In this document: positions 32,075 to 41,741 of the stretch, one piece after another
Position numbering within the stretch: position 1 is the first letter of the stretch
Layout of the letters: each line of letters starts with the position of its first letter
From: JACKHO01 sp041398745
GTDB taxonomy: Bacteria > Planctomycetota > Planctomycetia > Planctomycetales > Planctomycetaceae
Length of the DNA stretch: 50,436 nucleotides
NCBI GenBank assembly: GCA_041398745.1
Contig: JAWKUB010000016.1
Coordinates: forward strand, 1-50,436
Direction of reading: 5' to 3'
The notes under the pieces: generated by a model
What the model saw: the letters and a program-made list of their open reading frames with translations, nothing else
Database searches by the model: none
What the model was told of the DNA's origin: nothing
Made by a program: the position numbers and the translations under genes

Positions 32075-34510
32075 ATGAATCAATTCATGCACAGTTCGTG
32101 CACAAGAGCCATCGCGGCGTTCTTGCTTTTATGCTGGCTGCTTGCACTGCCAGTGCATGCCGATAGTGTTGCGCCTCACGTGCAGACGTTTCTTGATGCG
32201 CACTGCATTCGGTGTCATGGCAAGGATCTAAAGGAAGGTGATTTTCGGATCGACAACTTGTCACCTAAAGTCGGATTCGAAGATACGCCGCAATGGGCGG
32301 AGATCATGGAGCGGATCAACTCCGGTGAAATGCCGCCCGAAGATGAGCCGAAACAACCAACCGCCGACGAGCGAGCCGGGATCGTCGAATGGATTGCCGC
32401 ACGAATCAAAGAGGGGGAGTCGGCTCGTATGGCAAGGCGCGAGCGCGTGTCTTATCGAAGACTCACGAGAGAAGAGTATGTCTACACCGTCCGGGATTTG
32501 ATTGGAGTCGAATACGACGCAACCGACCCGGGCGGACTCTTTGAAGATCCGCAGTGGCACGGTTTCGAACGGATCGGTTCGGTCCTGACACTGTCTCCGT
32601 CGCATATCGAGAAGTATATCAAGGCGGCTGAAGTCATCCTTGATGAAGCGTATCCACAAGAGCCCATTGGGTACCGCGAAGCCAGCAAACGGGCGATGGA
32701 GGTCCGCGAAGACCACCATCACTATGAACGGCTCAAAGCGGAAGGTTTGCTCGACAAGGTTAGAGCGCCGCTGACGACTGCCGGTGAGATCTACCGTTAT
32801 TCCAATCCATGGCGCGGTCCGGAGATGAAATTCCCTGGTCCCGGCTTGTACGAAATCAGCTACACGGTCTGCGGGCTGAAACCAGAGGATGGGATGGCGC
32901 CTCGGATGAAGGTCGTCGAGGCGGATCTTGACCGTGTGCTTTTCGAACGGGACATCATCGCGCCGGAAGACAAGCCAATTACAGTCATCTTTCAAGCGCA
33001 CTTTTCGAATCCGCCCGGCAGGCCGCCAACGATCTACGTGACAAACGAGAACAAGGTGCCGCGTCATCCGCGAACCAACGCCGAGAGCCGAATTCCGTTC
33101 ATCACCACGCAGCATCAACGCGCGCCGTGGCAGATGAAAATTACGAATCAGGACGGCAGTCCACGGTATCCGATTCTGGTCATCGATTCGCTCACCATGC
33201 GTGGCCCCATCGTGACGGAGGAGGAGCAAACGCGTCGCAACGAGTATTTCGCAAAGGAGGAATCGCTGGACGCCGTCCGCGAGGGATTTTCCAGACTGGC
33301 ACAGCGCGCCTTCCGACGACCGCTTTGCGACGGCGAACTGGAGACGTACATCAATATCGTGAAAGGCGAACTGGACGCGGGTGAGACGTTTCGAGATGCA
33401 GTCAAGACGGGGATGGTGGCGATTCTCTGCTCCAAGAGCTTCTTATTTATCGCCGAAGGAAGTGAAGAGACGGAGCGCAATGAACTGAACGATTGGGAAC
33501 TGGCCACGCGACTCTCGTATTTGCTCTGGAGTACGATGCCAGATGATGAACTCTTCTCTCTGGCTGAGAACGGGAAATTGCGAGATCGCAAGGTTTTGCA
33601 GGATCAGTTCAACCGGATGCTCGCCGATCCCCGCTCCGAACGATTTACTCGCTCCTTCTCATCACAATGGCTCAACTTGCGCAAGGTCGGGATGTTCCCG
33701 CCGGACAAGAATCTCTACCCGAATTATGACGACCATTTGGAGCAGAGCATGGTCGGCGAGAGTCAGGCATTCTTCGGCGAAGTGCTGCGCAACGGGCTGA
33801 CGTTGCGCGAGTTCATCGACTCCGACTGGACCATGCTCAATCCACGGCTCGCCCGGTTTTATGGAATTCCGGGTGTGGTCGAAGATCACTTTCAGCGCGT
33901 CGCGTTGCAGCCGGAAGATCATCGTGGTGGTCTGCTGACACATGCATCGGTCCTTTCGCTGACGTCCGACGGGACACGGCATCGCCCTGTCCATCGCGGC
34001 GCGTGGTTGTCCGAGGTGTTTCTCGGCAAAGAGCCTCCGCCTCCGCCCGCGAATGTCGATCCGATTGAACCGACGCCGACGGACGCTCCCAAAGCGACGT
34101 TGCGGATGAAACTGGAGGCTCACAAGACCAATCCCAATTGTGCCTCGTGCCACCGAAAGATCGATCCTCTCGGATTGGCGTTCGATCATTACGACGCCAT
34201 CGGTCAGTGGCGAACCCATGAAAAGGTGGAAGGAACCGGCGATAATCCGCCAGTCGATGCCAGCGGAGAATTGCCGGACGGCCGCGCATTTTTCGACGCC
34301 AAGGAGTTTCAACAACTCCTGATGGCGGATCTCGACACGTTCAACCGTACCTTTATCGAGAAACTCGCCATCTACGGCCTCCGCCGCACGATGACGTTTG
34401 ACGATCGTGAGGGACTGCAAGCGATCGTCACAATCAGCCGAGAAAAAGATTACCGTGTCCGAGATCTTCTCGAAGCGTTTGTGCTTTCCGATTTGTTTCA
34501 GCAACGTTAG
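32075..34510 (+). CDS. Planctomycete cytochrome-c protein (DUF1587/1592/1588/1585), copy 1
   Basis: An 811-residue exported protein with signal peptide AIAAFLLLCWLLALPVHAD. A first heme-c motif, CIRCH (~44-48), lies in a PSCyt1-type N-terminal domain. Then come DUF1587 (YRRLTREEYVYTVRDLIG, ~127-190), DUF1592 (LAQRAFRRPLCDGELETY onward, ~400-520), DUF1588 (GGLLTHASVLSLTSDGTR, then a second heme motif CASCH at ~689-693 and DPLGLAFDHYD) and DUF1585 (~730-808, ending LEAFVLSDLFQQR). These proteins are largely planctomycetal and pair with DUF1552 genes; the molecular role is unknown, and electron transfer or a redox step in glycan use is inferred. ATG 32075 starts the signal peptide; an in-frame ATG at 31952 overlaps the regulator stop by ATGA. 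Confidence 0.9.
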   Translation: MNQFMHSSCTRAIAAFLLLCWLLALPVHADSVAPHVQTFLDAHCIRCHGKDLKEGDFRIDNLSPKVGFEDTPQWAEIMERINSGEMPPEDEPKQPTADERAGIVEWIAARIKEGESARMARRERVSYRRLTREEYVYTVRDLIGVEYDATDPGGLFEDPQWHGFERIGSVLTLSPSHIEKYIKAAEVILDEAYPQEPIGYREASKRAMEVREDHHHYERLKAEGLLDKVRAPLTTAGEIYRYSNPWRGPEMKFPGPGLYEISYTVCGLKPEDGMAPRMKVVEADLDRVLFERDIIAPEDKPITVIFQAHFSNPPGRPPTIYVTNENKVPRHPRTNAESRIPFITTQHQRAPWQMKITNQDGSPRYPILVIDSLTMRGPIVTEEEQTRRNEYFAKEESLDAVREGFSRLAQRAFRRPLCDGELETYINIVKGELDAGETFRDAVKTGMVAILCSKSFLFIAEGSEETERNELNDWELATRLSYLLWSTMPDDELFSLAENGKLRDRKVLQDQFNRMLADPRSERFTRSFSSQWLNLRKVGMFPPDKNLYPNYDDHLEQSMVGESQAFFGEVLRNGLTLREFIDSDWTMLNPRLARFYGIPGVVEDHFQRVALQPEDHRGGLLTHASVLSLTSDGTRHRPVHRGAWLSEVFLGKEPPPPPANVDPIEPTPTDAPKATLRMKLEAHKTNPNCASCHRKIDPLGLAFDHYDAIGQWRTHEKVEGTGDNPPVDASGELPDGRAFFDAKEFQQLLMADLDTFNRTFIEKLAIYGLRRTMTFDDREGLQAIVTISREKDYRVRDLLEAFVLSDLFQQR

Positions 34511-34519
34511 GCAATCTTC

Positions 34520-35887
34520 ATGAATATCCAATACAAGAAATGGCGTCTGAGTCGTCGTAGTGTCCTGCGAGGAATCGGAGCCAGCATCGCGATCCCTTTG
34601 CTCGATTGCATGGCGGATGACAAGAGTCTGCCGGCGAAAACAGACCCCAAGCGGAGCGTCTTTCTCTACATCCCCAACGGCGTTAACACACTCACGTGGC
34701 AGATTGAAAAAACTGGCGCCGATTATCAGTTCACGGCGCCGCTCGCTTCCCTCGAGCGCCATCGTCAGGATGTGACTCCGATCAGCGGTTTGTATCACCC
34801 GATGGTGCTTGGCAAACATCATAACTGTGACAAAGTCTGGCTCACGGGGGCGAATGTTCCCGCCAGCGGCGGCTCGTTTCGCAACACCGTTTCGGTCGAT
34901 CAGTTGATGGCCGAGGTTCAAGGCGTTTCCACGCGATTCCCGTCACTCGAACTCGCCATCGAAGGTCACTCGCTCGCTTGGTCGCGGGACGGCATCCAGC
35001 TTCCCGCCGAACGCAATGTGAAGACGGTTTTTGAACGCATGTTTGTGGGCGAAAAAGGGGGCAAGGATGTCGTGCGCCGTCGCCTGAACCGCCGCGGCAG
35101 CATTCTCGATGCGGTGATGGATGACGCCCGGCGAGTGAACCAAAAATTGGGATCAGGCGACCGCAACAAACTCGACGAGTATCTCACGGCCGTTCGACAG
35201 GTCGAGATTCGCACGGACCGGGCTGATGCGTGGCTGGATGTTCCTCGCCCCGACCTACCAGCCGGAACTGCGAACCGCTTCTCGGCAAAGCTCGACATGA
35301 GCCGGGTTCAGGAATACCACCGCACCTTCTTTGACCTCATGGTCCTAGCGTTGCGCACCGACATGACGCGAGTCATTTCCTGCATGATTTGCAGCGAATC
35401 CAACGGCGGTGCGATTCCAGACATCGGCATCTCGCAGACCCGTCACGGCTTATCCCATCACAACGGCGATCCGGAGCAACTGCGAAGGCTCACACAGACG
35501 GACACGTTTCTCGTCGAGCAATTGAGTTACTTCCTCGATCAGTTGAAAGCCCACAAAGAGGAAGATGGGACTTTGCTGGATACCACGCAGGTGCTCTGGG
35601 GCAGCGGCATGTCCTATGGGCACAGTCATGGGAACGCCAACCTGCCCACCATCCTCGCCGGTGGCGGCAAGCTCGGGTGGAAGCACGGTCAGCACCTCGA
35701 CTTCAACCTGCCGATCATCGGTCAATACAACGTGGCCGATGCCGGTGCTCACTACAAAATCTGCGGCCGGCCGGTCGACAGTAACGCACACCTCAGCAAC
35801 TTGTTCCTGACGATGTTGCATCGTATGGACGTCGAAACGGATCAGTTTCAGGACAGCCTGCGAACGCTCTCGGAGATTGTGGCATGA
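34520..35887 (+). CDS. DUF1552 Tat-type protein, copy 1
   Basis: A 455-residue protein with a Tat-like signal (LSRRSVLRGIGASIAIPLL). DUF1552 landmarks: RSVFLYIPNGVNTLTW, VTPISGLYHPMVLGKHHNCD, GSFRNTVSVDQLMAE, LSWSRD-type strand (LAWSRDGIQLPAE), a helical stretch SGDRNKLDEYLTAVRQVEIR and the C-terminal TQVLWGSGMSYGHSHGNANLP with GGGGKLGWKHGQHLD-like end. The fold is related to DUF1501/alkaline-phosphatase-like proteins. It starts 10 bases after the DUF1592 protein, its usual partner; the two are thought to work together at the envelope. The stop overlaps the next gene by ATGA. Confidence 0.92.
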   Translation: MNIQYKKWRLSRRSVLRGIGASIAIPLLDCMADDKSLPAKTDPKRSVFLYIPNGVNTLTWQIEKTGADYQFTAPLASLERHRQDVTPISGLYHPMVLGKHHNCDKVWLTGANVPASGGSFRNTVSVDQLMAEVQGVSTRFPSLELAIEGHSLAWSRDGIQLPAERNVKTVFERMFVGEKGGKDVVRRRLNRRGSILDAVMDDARRVNQKLGSGDRNKLDEYLTAVRQVEIRTDRADAWLDVPRPDLPAGTANRFSAKLDMSRVQEYHRTFFDLMVLALRTDMTRVISCMICSESNGGAIPDIGISQTRHGLSHHNGDPEQLRRLTQTDTFLVEQLSYFLDQLKAHKEEDGTLLDTTQVLWGSGMSYGHSHGNANLPTILAGGGKLGWKHGQHLDFNLPIIGQYNVADAGAHYKICGRPVDSNAHLSNLFLTMLHRMDVETDQFQDSLRTLSEIVA

Positions 35888-37077
35888 TGAGACTGCTGGT
35901 AGTTGTGCTATTCACCCTAAGTGCCTCGGCGTTCGCCGAAGAGCAGCGTGGCAAGTTCCGTACGGATGAGAACCAGGACAAGAACCTCCCCTGGTATCAG
36001 CCGGTCAAAGGCGAGTTTCCGCCTGTGGGCTCGGCCCACTACATCAAGGGGGAACTGATCTGGGTGGATCATGCCGAACGAGAACTTCACATTCGCGTCG
36101 ATCGGAATGATTCTCAGCCGCGAGCGGTCTGGGATCTGCCGTTGCTGTTGACGATGCTGCCTTACGGTTCCATCGAATACAACGGCCAGCCAGCGGCGCT
36201 TCAGGACATTCCCCTCGGCACACATCTTCACACCTGGTGCTACCCGAAAGATCCGGAAGACGATCGTCCCCCAGTGGCCCGGTGGCATGGTCGGATTTCG
36301 CCGGAGTCGGATTTTCGTCAGTGCATCCGCATCGAAGACGACTTCAGCTACCACGCGCGGCGTAAGGAGGTTTGGCGAGTTGACGAGGTCAATCGCGAGG
36401 CGCTGAAGCTCACGGCGACCCTGCTGAATGACGGTCAGCCCGACGGCGATGCCAGATTCTTTGACCTGCTCGAGAGCACGGTCGTTTATCAGGGCGATGG
36501 ATTCGGCTCGCTGGAAAGTATTCGTCCGGGACAGTTGGTCCAGATGAACCTTACCTGGGCCACGCTCTATGGGCCGGGACGTGTGTTTCACATCTGGCTG
36601 GACGAGGAGAGCCGCGAACTCGCTTCATCTCGGCAGCTTCGGCGGCATCGCGATCACATCCGACAGCGAGGCATCCCGGGCTGGGTCGATGCGGTGGATG
36701 ACAAAGGCTCGACGGTCACCGTGACGTTCTTTGATGGCATCGACATGAGCCTGTTCAAAAGCTTCGGCGTCATCGTTCCCGAGCCGCTTGGCTGGCCGAC
36801 CTCCGGCGGAGCGAAAGACGACCTGAAACCGAAGGGGACTCTGGCAGTCGCCCGTTCGACTCTTATGACGTACGACCCACTCAACGACCGCAAGGGGGGG
36901 AACATTCTGAAGACGAATCAGATCCCTGTTGTGCCGGGCTGCTGCGGTGTCCAGATCCAACTTCAATGCGGACTCCTCCTCGAAGGTTATCGCCCGGGTG
37001 AAGTTGTCCGGTTCTTCCCGGCCAGTTGGGAATTCGTCGCCCTGCCGATGGAAGAACAATTCTTCGGTCGAGAGTGA
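35884..37077 (+). CDS. Secreted protein of unknown function in the cytochrome operon
   Basis: A 397-residue exported protein with signal peptide MMRLLVVVLFTLSASAFAEE. The mature part is beta-rich, with repeated short barrel-like units such as YIKGELIWVDHAERELHIRV, HLHTWCYPKDPEDD and QLVQMNLTWATLYGPG, and a C-terminal VPGCCGVQIQLQCGLLLEGY with a Cys pair. I do not recognise a named family. Overlap by ATGA with the DUF1552 gene and a 20-base gap to the PSD1 gene place it in the operon, so it probably serves the same complex or substrate. Confidence 0.75.
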   Translation: MMRLLVVVLFTLSASAFAEEQRGKFRTDENQDKNLPWYQPVKGEFPPVGSAHYIKGELIWVDHAERELHIRVDRNDSQPRAVWDLPLLLTMLPYGSIEYNGQPAALQDIPLGTHLHTWCYPKDPEDDRPPVARWHGRISPESDFRQCIRIEDDFSYHARRKEVWRVDEVNREALKLTATLLNDGQPDGDARFFDLLESTVVYQGDGFGSLESIRPGQLVQMNLTWATLYGPGRVFHIWLDEESRELASSRQLRRHRDHIRQRGIPGWVDAVDDKGSTVTVTFFDGIDMSLFKSFGVIVPEPLGWPTSGGAKDDLKPKGTLAVARSTLMTYDPLNDRKGGNILKTNQIPVVPGCCGVQIQLQCGLLLEGYRPGEVVRFFPASWEFVALPMEEQFFGRE

Positions 37078-37097
37078 GCGAACGAACAAGGAAACCG

Positions 37098-40000
37098 ATG
37101 ATGCAAGAATCACTCACAAGGCGTTCCCTGCTCAAAGTCGCGGGATGCGGCTTTGGCGACACGGCTTTGTCGGCGATGCTGGGCGAACCTGCCCGGGCGG
37201 ACAATTCGCTGGCCGCTAAAGAGTCTCATCTCCAGACCCGAGCCAACGGAACTTGCGAATACTTCCTGCGCACACTCATTGTGTTCTGGTTCGGCAGCCT
37301 GTGGCTCACGACGGCGTGTTGCTCAACAGCCGTGGCCGCCGAGCCGGTTGATTTTCGCAAGCAGATCGCACCAATCTTTGAGCAGCACTGCATTCGTTGT
37401 CATTCACCCGAGAACCGCAAGGGTGACGTTTCTTTGGCGACGATCGACGACCTGAAGTCGAATGAGTATGTGATCGCCGGGAATCCCGACGGCAGTTACC
37501 TGATCGAGTTGGTCACATCGCAGGCTGGCGAGCCGCCTGCCATGCCGAAGAAGTCACCAGCCCTCTCCGACGCAGAAGTGACATTGCTGAGGCAATGGGT
37601 CGAGCAGGGAGCCAAGTGGCCAGATGCCGTTGTTGTCAAAGAGAGGGCGAAAGCAGATGCCTCATGGTGGGCGTTTCAACCACTGCGGAGACTTTCCGAC
37701 ACGCCGGATGGCAAGTCGCCGGAGGTCTCGATTGACGATTTCATCCTGGAAGAATTGTCAAAGAACCAGCTCACATGGAGCCCTGAAGCCGATCGTCGCA
37801 CGCTGATTCGGCGTCTAACGTTTGATCTGCACGGCTTGCCCCCCACCCCGGAAGCGGTCGAAGCGTTTGCCAGCGATCCCGATCCACGGGCCTATGAAAC
37901 GCTCGTCGATCAGCTGCTTGAGTCGCCTCGTTACGGTGAGCGATTCGCGCAGCACTGGCTCGACATCACTCATTATGCCGACACGCATGGGTTTGAACGC
38001 GACCAGCGTCGGGACAACGCGTGGCGGTATCGGGACTACGTTATTCGCGCCTTGAATGAGGACAAGCCTTACGATCGGTTCCTCCAAGAACAGATCGCCG
38101 GGGACGTACTGTGGCCAGACGATGAACAGTCTGTCATTGCGACCGGATTCCTCTCCGCGGGCCCATGGGATTTTGTCGGGCAGGTCGAGACGAAGAGTCC
38201 TGAATTGCGGCGTTCCGCGAGAGCGCTTGACCTCGACGACATGGTCACTCAGGTCATGACGGCAACGATGGGACTGACGGTCAATTGTGCCCGTTGCCAC
38301 GATCACAAGCTCGATCCGATTTCCCAGGAGGAGTATTACCAGTTGCAGGCGGTCTTCGCCGGCGTCAAACGCGAAGATCGAGTGGTCAGCGATGCGGCGC
38401 TCAGGGCCTACGAGGAACGCAGGAGGCTGCTGGTTGCCCAGCGGAACGCAATCGAATTTGAAATCGGTCGCCTCGAAGGAACCGGGCTGAATCTGGCTGA
38501 CATTGTCGGTGGCGGGAATGGACTGGGGACCGGCAAGTATCGTGACGCCATCGACCCACGGAACGCCAAAGTGCAGACTCGCGACTTCGGGAAACTTGGC
38601 AATGTGGTGACAAACAACTTCTCCCCCTCCGAGTTTGAATTTGTCGACGGTGTCTTCATTCCCAATGGGGAAGATGGTCAGGCGAAAATCACAGTCAGCT
38701 CGACGGGCCTCACTGTCACCGGCCTCCCCACAACTTCGGGTGATGCCTGGGACATGATCCGTAATGGTCCGGTTGCCAGCCAGCATTCACCCGAACTCGG
38801 CGGCATCGATTTCACTGAAGATGGACACAGCCTGCTGGGGCTACATGCCAACGCCGGCATCACTTTCGATGTCGCAGCCATGAGAAAGGCTCTCATCGGG
38901 CACGATTCTGTCGCCACGACGCAAGAGTCGGCTGATGACAGCCAGCCGCAACCACCCGAGTTGAGATTCACTGCGCAAGTCGGCTACTTCGGAGCCAGCG
39001 GAGGACCGTTTGCCGACGCCTGGATCTTCGTTGACGGAACGCGGGTTGCCCCGTTCCCGAAGCTGCGGCGCGAGGACGGCCTTCAGACCATTGACGTCAT
39101 GTTGCCTGCCACTGCCCGCTTTTTGACACTCATCTCGACCGATGGCGGTAACGGTTTCAGCATGGACCAGATTGGCTTCGGCGATCCACACGTCAAGTTC
39201 GCGACGCCAGCGGAACTGACGGAAGCCGACCAGAGCCGCCTCGCGGAACTTCGTCGTCAGCGTGCAGAGGTTGGCGCACAACTGGAATCACTGGGCCCGC
39301 CGCCCAGGTTCTATGGCGTTGTGGCTGAAGACGCGATGCCGGAAGTCCGGCTGCTGACACGTGGTGATCCGGAATCGCCCCAAGGCAACCCGCTCAACCC
39401 GGCCGCACTCTCCGTGCTGACGATGCTCCCGCCAGAACTCGGATCGATCGATTCACCTGAAGACGAGCGGCGGGTAGCGCTGGCGCACTGGATCACGCAC
39501 CCCGACAACCCTCTCACGCCGCGTGTCATTGTGAATCGCTTGTGGCACTGGCATTTCGGCAGAGGGATCGTCGACACGCCGAGCGACTTTGGCTATGGCG
39601 GCGGCCGACCATCGCATCCGGAACTGCTCGACTGGCTGGCGGCGGAACTCGTTCGGCGCGACTGGTCGCTGAAAGAAATGCATCGACTCATCCTCAACAG
39701 CCGGACCTATCGACAGTCGAGTTACCCGGCCGACGAGCAAGGAACGACGGCCGCACAGAATTTAGATGCAGACAACCGATTACTCTGGCGACAGAACCCG
39801 CGACGACTGGAAGCGGAGTCGATTCGTGATGCCGTGCTGTTCGTGAGTGGAAAGCTGAATCTGGAGCAGGGAGGGCCGGGGTTTGAGGACTTTCGCTACC
39901 AGGAAGCGTATGCACCCATCTACACCTACATCACGGCTGATGAGCCGCCCCTGTGGCGCCGGTGTATTTATCGATACAGGGTCCGCACCACGCCGAGTCG

Positions 40001-40316
40001 CTTTCTGACAACTCTGGATTGCCCCGACCCGGCCAACTTCACATCGAAGAGGCTGACGACGACTACGCCGCTCCAGTCTCTGGCACTCTACAACAATGAG
40101 TTCATGCTGCGACAGGCGCAATATCTGAGTGATCGCATTCTGGCGGAGGCTGGCCCTGAGCCAGAGATGCAGGCAGTTCGAGCCTTTGAACTCGCGTTTG
40201 TGAGACGTCCCAGCGATCAGGAACTGCAACTGACCGTGGACCTCATCCGTCAGCAGGGGCTGTTCGCGGTCTGCCGTTCGCTGCTCAACTCAAATGAATT
40301 CGTGTACGTCGACTGA
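37098..40316 (+). CDS. PSD1-type protein (heme c, DUF1549, NPCBM-like insert, DUF1553) with chimeric N-terminus
   Basis: A 1072-residue protein. From ~86 onward it is a normal PSD1 protein: heme motif CIRCH (98-102) in a PSCyt1 domain, DUF1549 (~213-424, with a second CxxCH in NCARCHDHKLDPI near 397), an NPCBM-like carbohydrate-binding sandwich (~620-700; AQVGYFGASGG, DAWIFVDGTRVAPFP, GGNGFSMDQIGFGDP) and DUF1553 (~790-1050; LTPRVIVNRLWHWHFGRGIV, LNSRTYRQSS). The first ~45 residues are instead a DUF1501-type Tat start (MQESLTRRSLLKVAGCGFG, then ADNSLAAK). AAGGAAA precedes the ATG pair at 37098/37101. A GTG at 37281 (VFWFGSLWLTTACC) would give a simple Sec signal. DUF1501 follows after 9 bases, as usual for this pair. 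Confidence 0.85.
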   Translation: MMQESLTRRSLLKVAGCGFGDTALSAMLGEPARADNSLAAKESHLQTRANGTCEYFLRTLIVFWFGSLWLTTACCSTAVAAEPVDFRKQIAPIFEQHCIRCHSPENRKGDVSLATIDDLKSNEYVIAGNPDGSYLIELVTSQAGEPPAMPKKSPALSDAEVTLLRQWVEQGAKWPDAVVVKERAKADASWWAFQPLRRLSDTPDGKSPEVSIDDFILEELSKNQLTWSPEADRRTLIRRLTFDLHGLPPTPEAVEAFASDPDPRAYETLVDQLLESPRYGERFAQHWLDITHYADTHGFERDQRRDNAWRYRDYVIRALNEDKPYDRFLQEQIAGDVLWPDDEQSVIATGFLSAGPWDFVGQVETKSPELRRSARALDLDDMVTQVMTATMGLTVNCARCHDHKLDPISQEEYYQLQAVFAGVKREDRVVSDAALRAYEERRRLLVAQRNAIEFEIGRLEGTGLNLADIVGGGNGLGTGKYRDAIDPRNAKVQTRDFGKLGNVVTNNFSPSEFEFVDGVFIPNGEDGQAKITVSSTGLTVTGLPTTSGDAWDMIRNGPVASQHSPELGGIDFTEDGHSLLGLHANAGITFDVAAMRKALIGHDSVATTQESADDSQPQPPELRFTAQVGYFGASGGPFADAWIFVDGTRVAPFPKLRREDGLQTIDVMLPATARFLTLISTDGGNGFSMDQIGFGDPHVKFATPAELTEADQSRLAELRRQRAEVGAQLESLGPPPRFYGVVAEDAMPEVRLLTRGDPESPQGNPLNPAALSVLTMLPPELGSIDSPEDERRVALAHWITHPDNPLTPRVIVNRLWHWHFGRGIVDTPSDFGYGGGRPSHPELLDWLAAELVRRDWSLKEMHRLILNSRTYRQSSYPADEQGTTAAQNLDADNRLLWRQNPRRLEAESIRDAVLFVSGKLNLEQGGPGFEDFRYQEAYAPIYTYITADEPPLWRRCIYRYRVRTTPSRFLTTLDCPDPANFTSKRLTTTTPLQSLALYNNEFMLRQAQYLSDRILAEAGPEPEMQAVRAFELAFVRRPSDQELQLTVDLIRQQGLFAVCRSLLNSNEFVYVD

Positions 40317-40325
40317 GGTATTTCC

Positions 40326-41741
40326 ATGAGAAATCATTATTCGCGTCGTGCCTTTCTGCAGGCGGCCGGTGGAGGTATCGGTGGCTTGGCTTTGTCTGCC
40401 ATGCTGGCCCGCGACGGAAGTGCCGAGCGGCATCATGCGCCGCAGGCAAAATCTGTCATCCAGATTTTTTGTCCCGGCGGGATGAGTCAGGTCGACACGT
40501 TCGACTACAAGCCCGAGCTTGTGAAACGGAATGGGACACCCTTTGATCCGGACGGCAAATTGCAGTTCTTCGCTTCCAAGCCGGGGAACTGTCAGGGGAG
40601 TCACTGGAAGTTTCGCCAGCACGGGGAGTCGGGCCTGTGGGTAAGCGACCTGTTCCCCAAGCTGGCGACCTGTGTCGATGACATGGCGTTCATCTACTCC
40701 ATGCACAGCAAGACCGCTCTGCATGGTCCGGCCTGCTTCATGATGAACACCGGTTTTACGCTCCCCGGATTTCCCAGCATGGGAGCCTGGGTCACCTATG
40801 GATTGGGCAGTGAAGCGGACGACTTGCCCGCTTTTGTTGTCCTTCCCGATCCACGCGGTCTCCCGCCGGGCGGTGTCATTAACTGGGGGTCGGGATTTCT
40901 GCCGGCCGAGTATCAGGCGACAACGCTCGACACGTCCAACGTAAAGCAGCCCATTGCCGACTTGTTTCCTCCGGATGATTTTTCCTCCGCGAGTGTTGAT
41001 GCTGATCGTGCAGGCCTCGACTTCCTCGCCAGACTGAATGAACTGCACCAGGAAACACGCGCTCAAAACAGCGAACTTGAAGCGCGCATCAAGGCCTACG
41101 AAATGGCTGCCCGACTGCAGTTGAGCGCCCCCGAAGTCACCGATGTCAGCGGTGAGTCGGAGCAGACGCTTCGACTCTACGATGTGGATCATCCCGAGAC
41201 AGGACCATTTGGACGCCAGTGCCTGCTGGCCCGACGAATGGTGCAGCGCGGCGTGCGATTCGTGCAGATTTACTGTGGAGCAGAGAACACGACTGCTAAG
41301 AAGATTCGACCCAACTGGGACAGTCATGAAGATCTGGTTCGCGATCATGGTTACTGGGGGGCCGTTCTGGACACTGGAGCCGCAGCGCTGATTCAGGACC
41401 TGAAGCGGCAGGGTTTGCTCGACGAAACGCTGGTGATCTGCACAACGGAATTCGGTCGCCAGCCTGGAGCCCAGGGAGGCGAGGGCAAAGGACGCGACCA
41501 CAACGCCGGTGCATTTACAGCGTGGATGGCGGGTGGCGGCATTCGTGGAGGCATCGGCTATGGCGCCACCGATGAGCTGGGCTTCAAGGCCGTGGAGCAT
41601 CCAACCTATTGCTACGACCTGCACGCGACAGCGTTGCATCTGTTGGGCGTCGATCACACCCGACTGACGTACTACCACAACGGCCTCGACCGCCGTCTGA
41701 CCGACGTGCATGGCCACGTGGTCAAGGAGATTATCGCGTGA
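40326..41741 (+). CDS. DUF1501 Tat-exported protein (PSD1 partner)
   Basis: A 471-residue protein with a Tat signal (YSRRAFLQAAGGGIGGLALS). Landmarks: KSVIQIFCPGGMSQVDTFD (~43-61), HWKFRQHGESGLWVSDLFP, DDMAFIYSMHSK, GFTLPGFPSMGAWVTYGLG, CTTEFGRQPGAQG and GRDHNAGAFTAWMAGGGIRGG. This is the alkaline-phosphatase-like DUF1501 family, whose genes regularly follow PSD1 genes, as here (9-base gap). Its activity is unproven; a hydrolytic or binding role at the envelope is assumed. The stop codon is overlapped by a GTG start of the next gene (GTGA at 41738). Confidence 0.93.
   Translation: MRNHYSRRAFLQAAGGGIGGLALSAMLARDGSAERHHAPQAKSVIQIFCPGGMSQVDTFDYKPELVKRNGTPFDPDGKLQFFASKPGNCQGSHWKFRQHGESGLWVSDLFPKLATCVDDMAFIYSMHSKTALHGPACFMMNTGFTLPGFPSMGAWVTYGLGSEADDLPAFVVLPDPRGLPPGGVINWGSGFLPAEYQATTLDTSNVKQPIADLFPPDDFSSASVDADRAGLDFLARLNELHQETRAQNSELEARIKAYEMAARLQLSAPEVTDVSGESEQTLRLYDVDHPETGPFGRQCLLARRMVQRGVRFVQIYCGAENTTAKKIRPNWDSHEDLVRDHGYWGAVLDTGAAALIQDLKRQGLLDETLVICTTEFGRQPGAQGGEGKGRDHNAGAFTAWMAGGGIRGGIGYGATDELGFKAVEHPTYCYDLHATALHLLGVDHTRLTYYHNGLDRRLTDVHGHVVKEIIA

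Noticed and set aside
32261..33229. 322-codon minus-strand open frame inside DUF1592 copy 1
   Set aside because: Antisense to conserved cytochrome/DUF1587 sequence; no independent support.
33662..34921. 419-codon minus-strand open frame spanning the end of DUF1592 copy 1 and the start of DUF1552
   Set aside because: It crosses two real genes and their junction and shows no protein-family pattern.
40290..41717. 475-codon minus-strand open frame across the DUF1501 gene
   Set aside because: Antisense shadow of a gene with full DUF1501 landmarks; no family features of its own.
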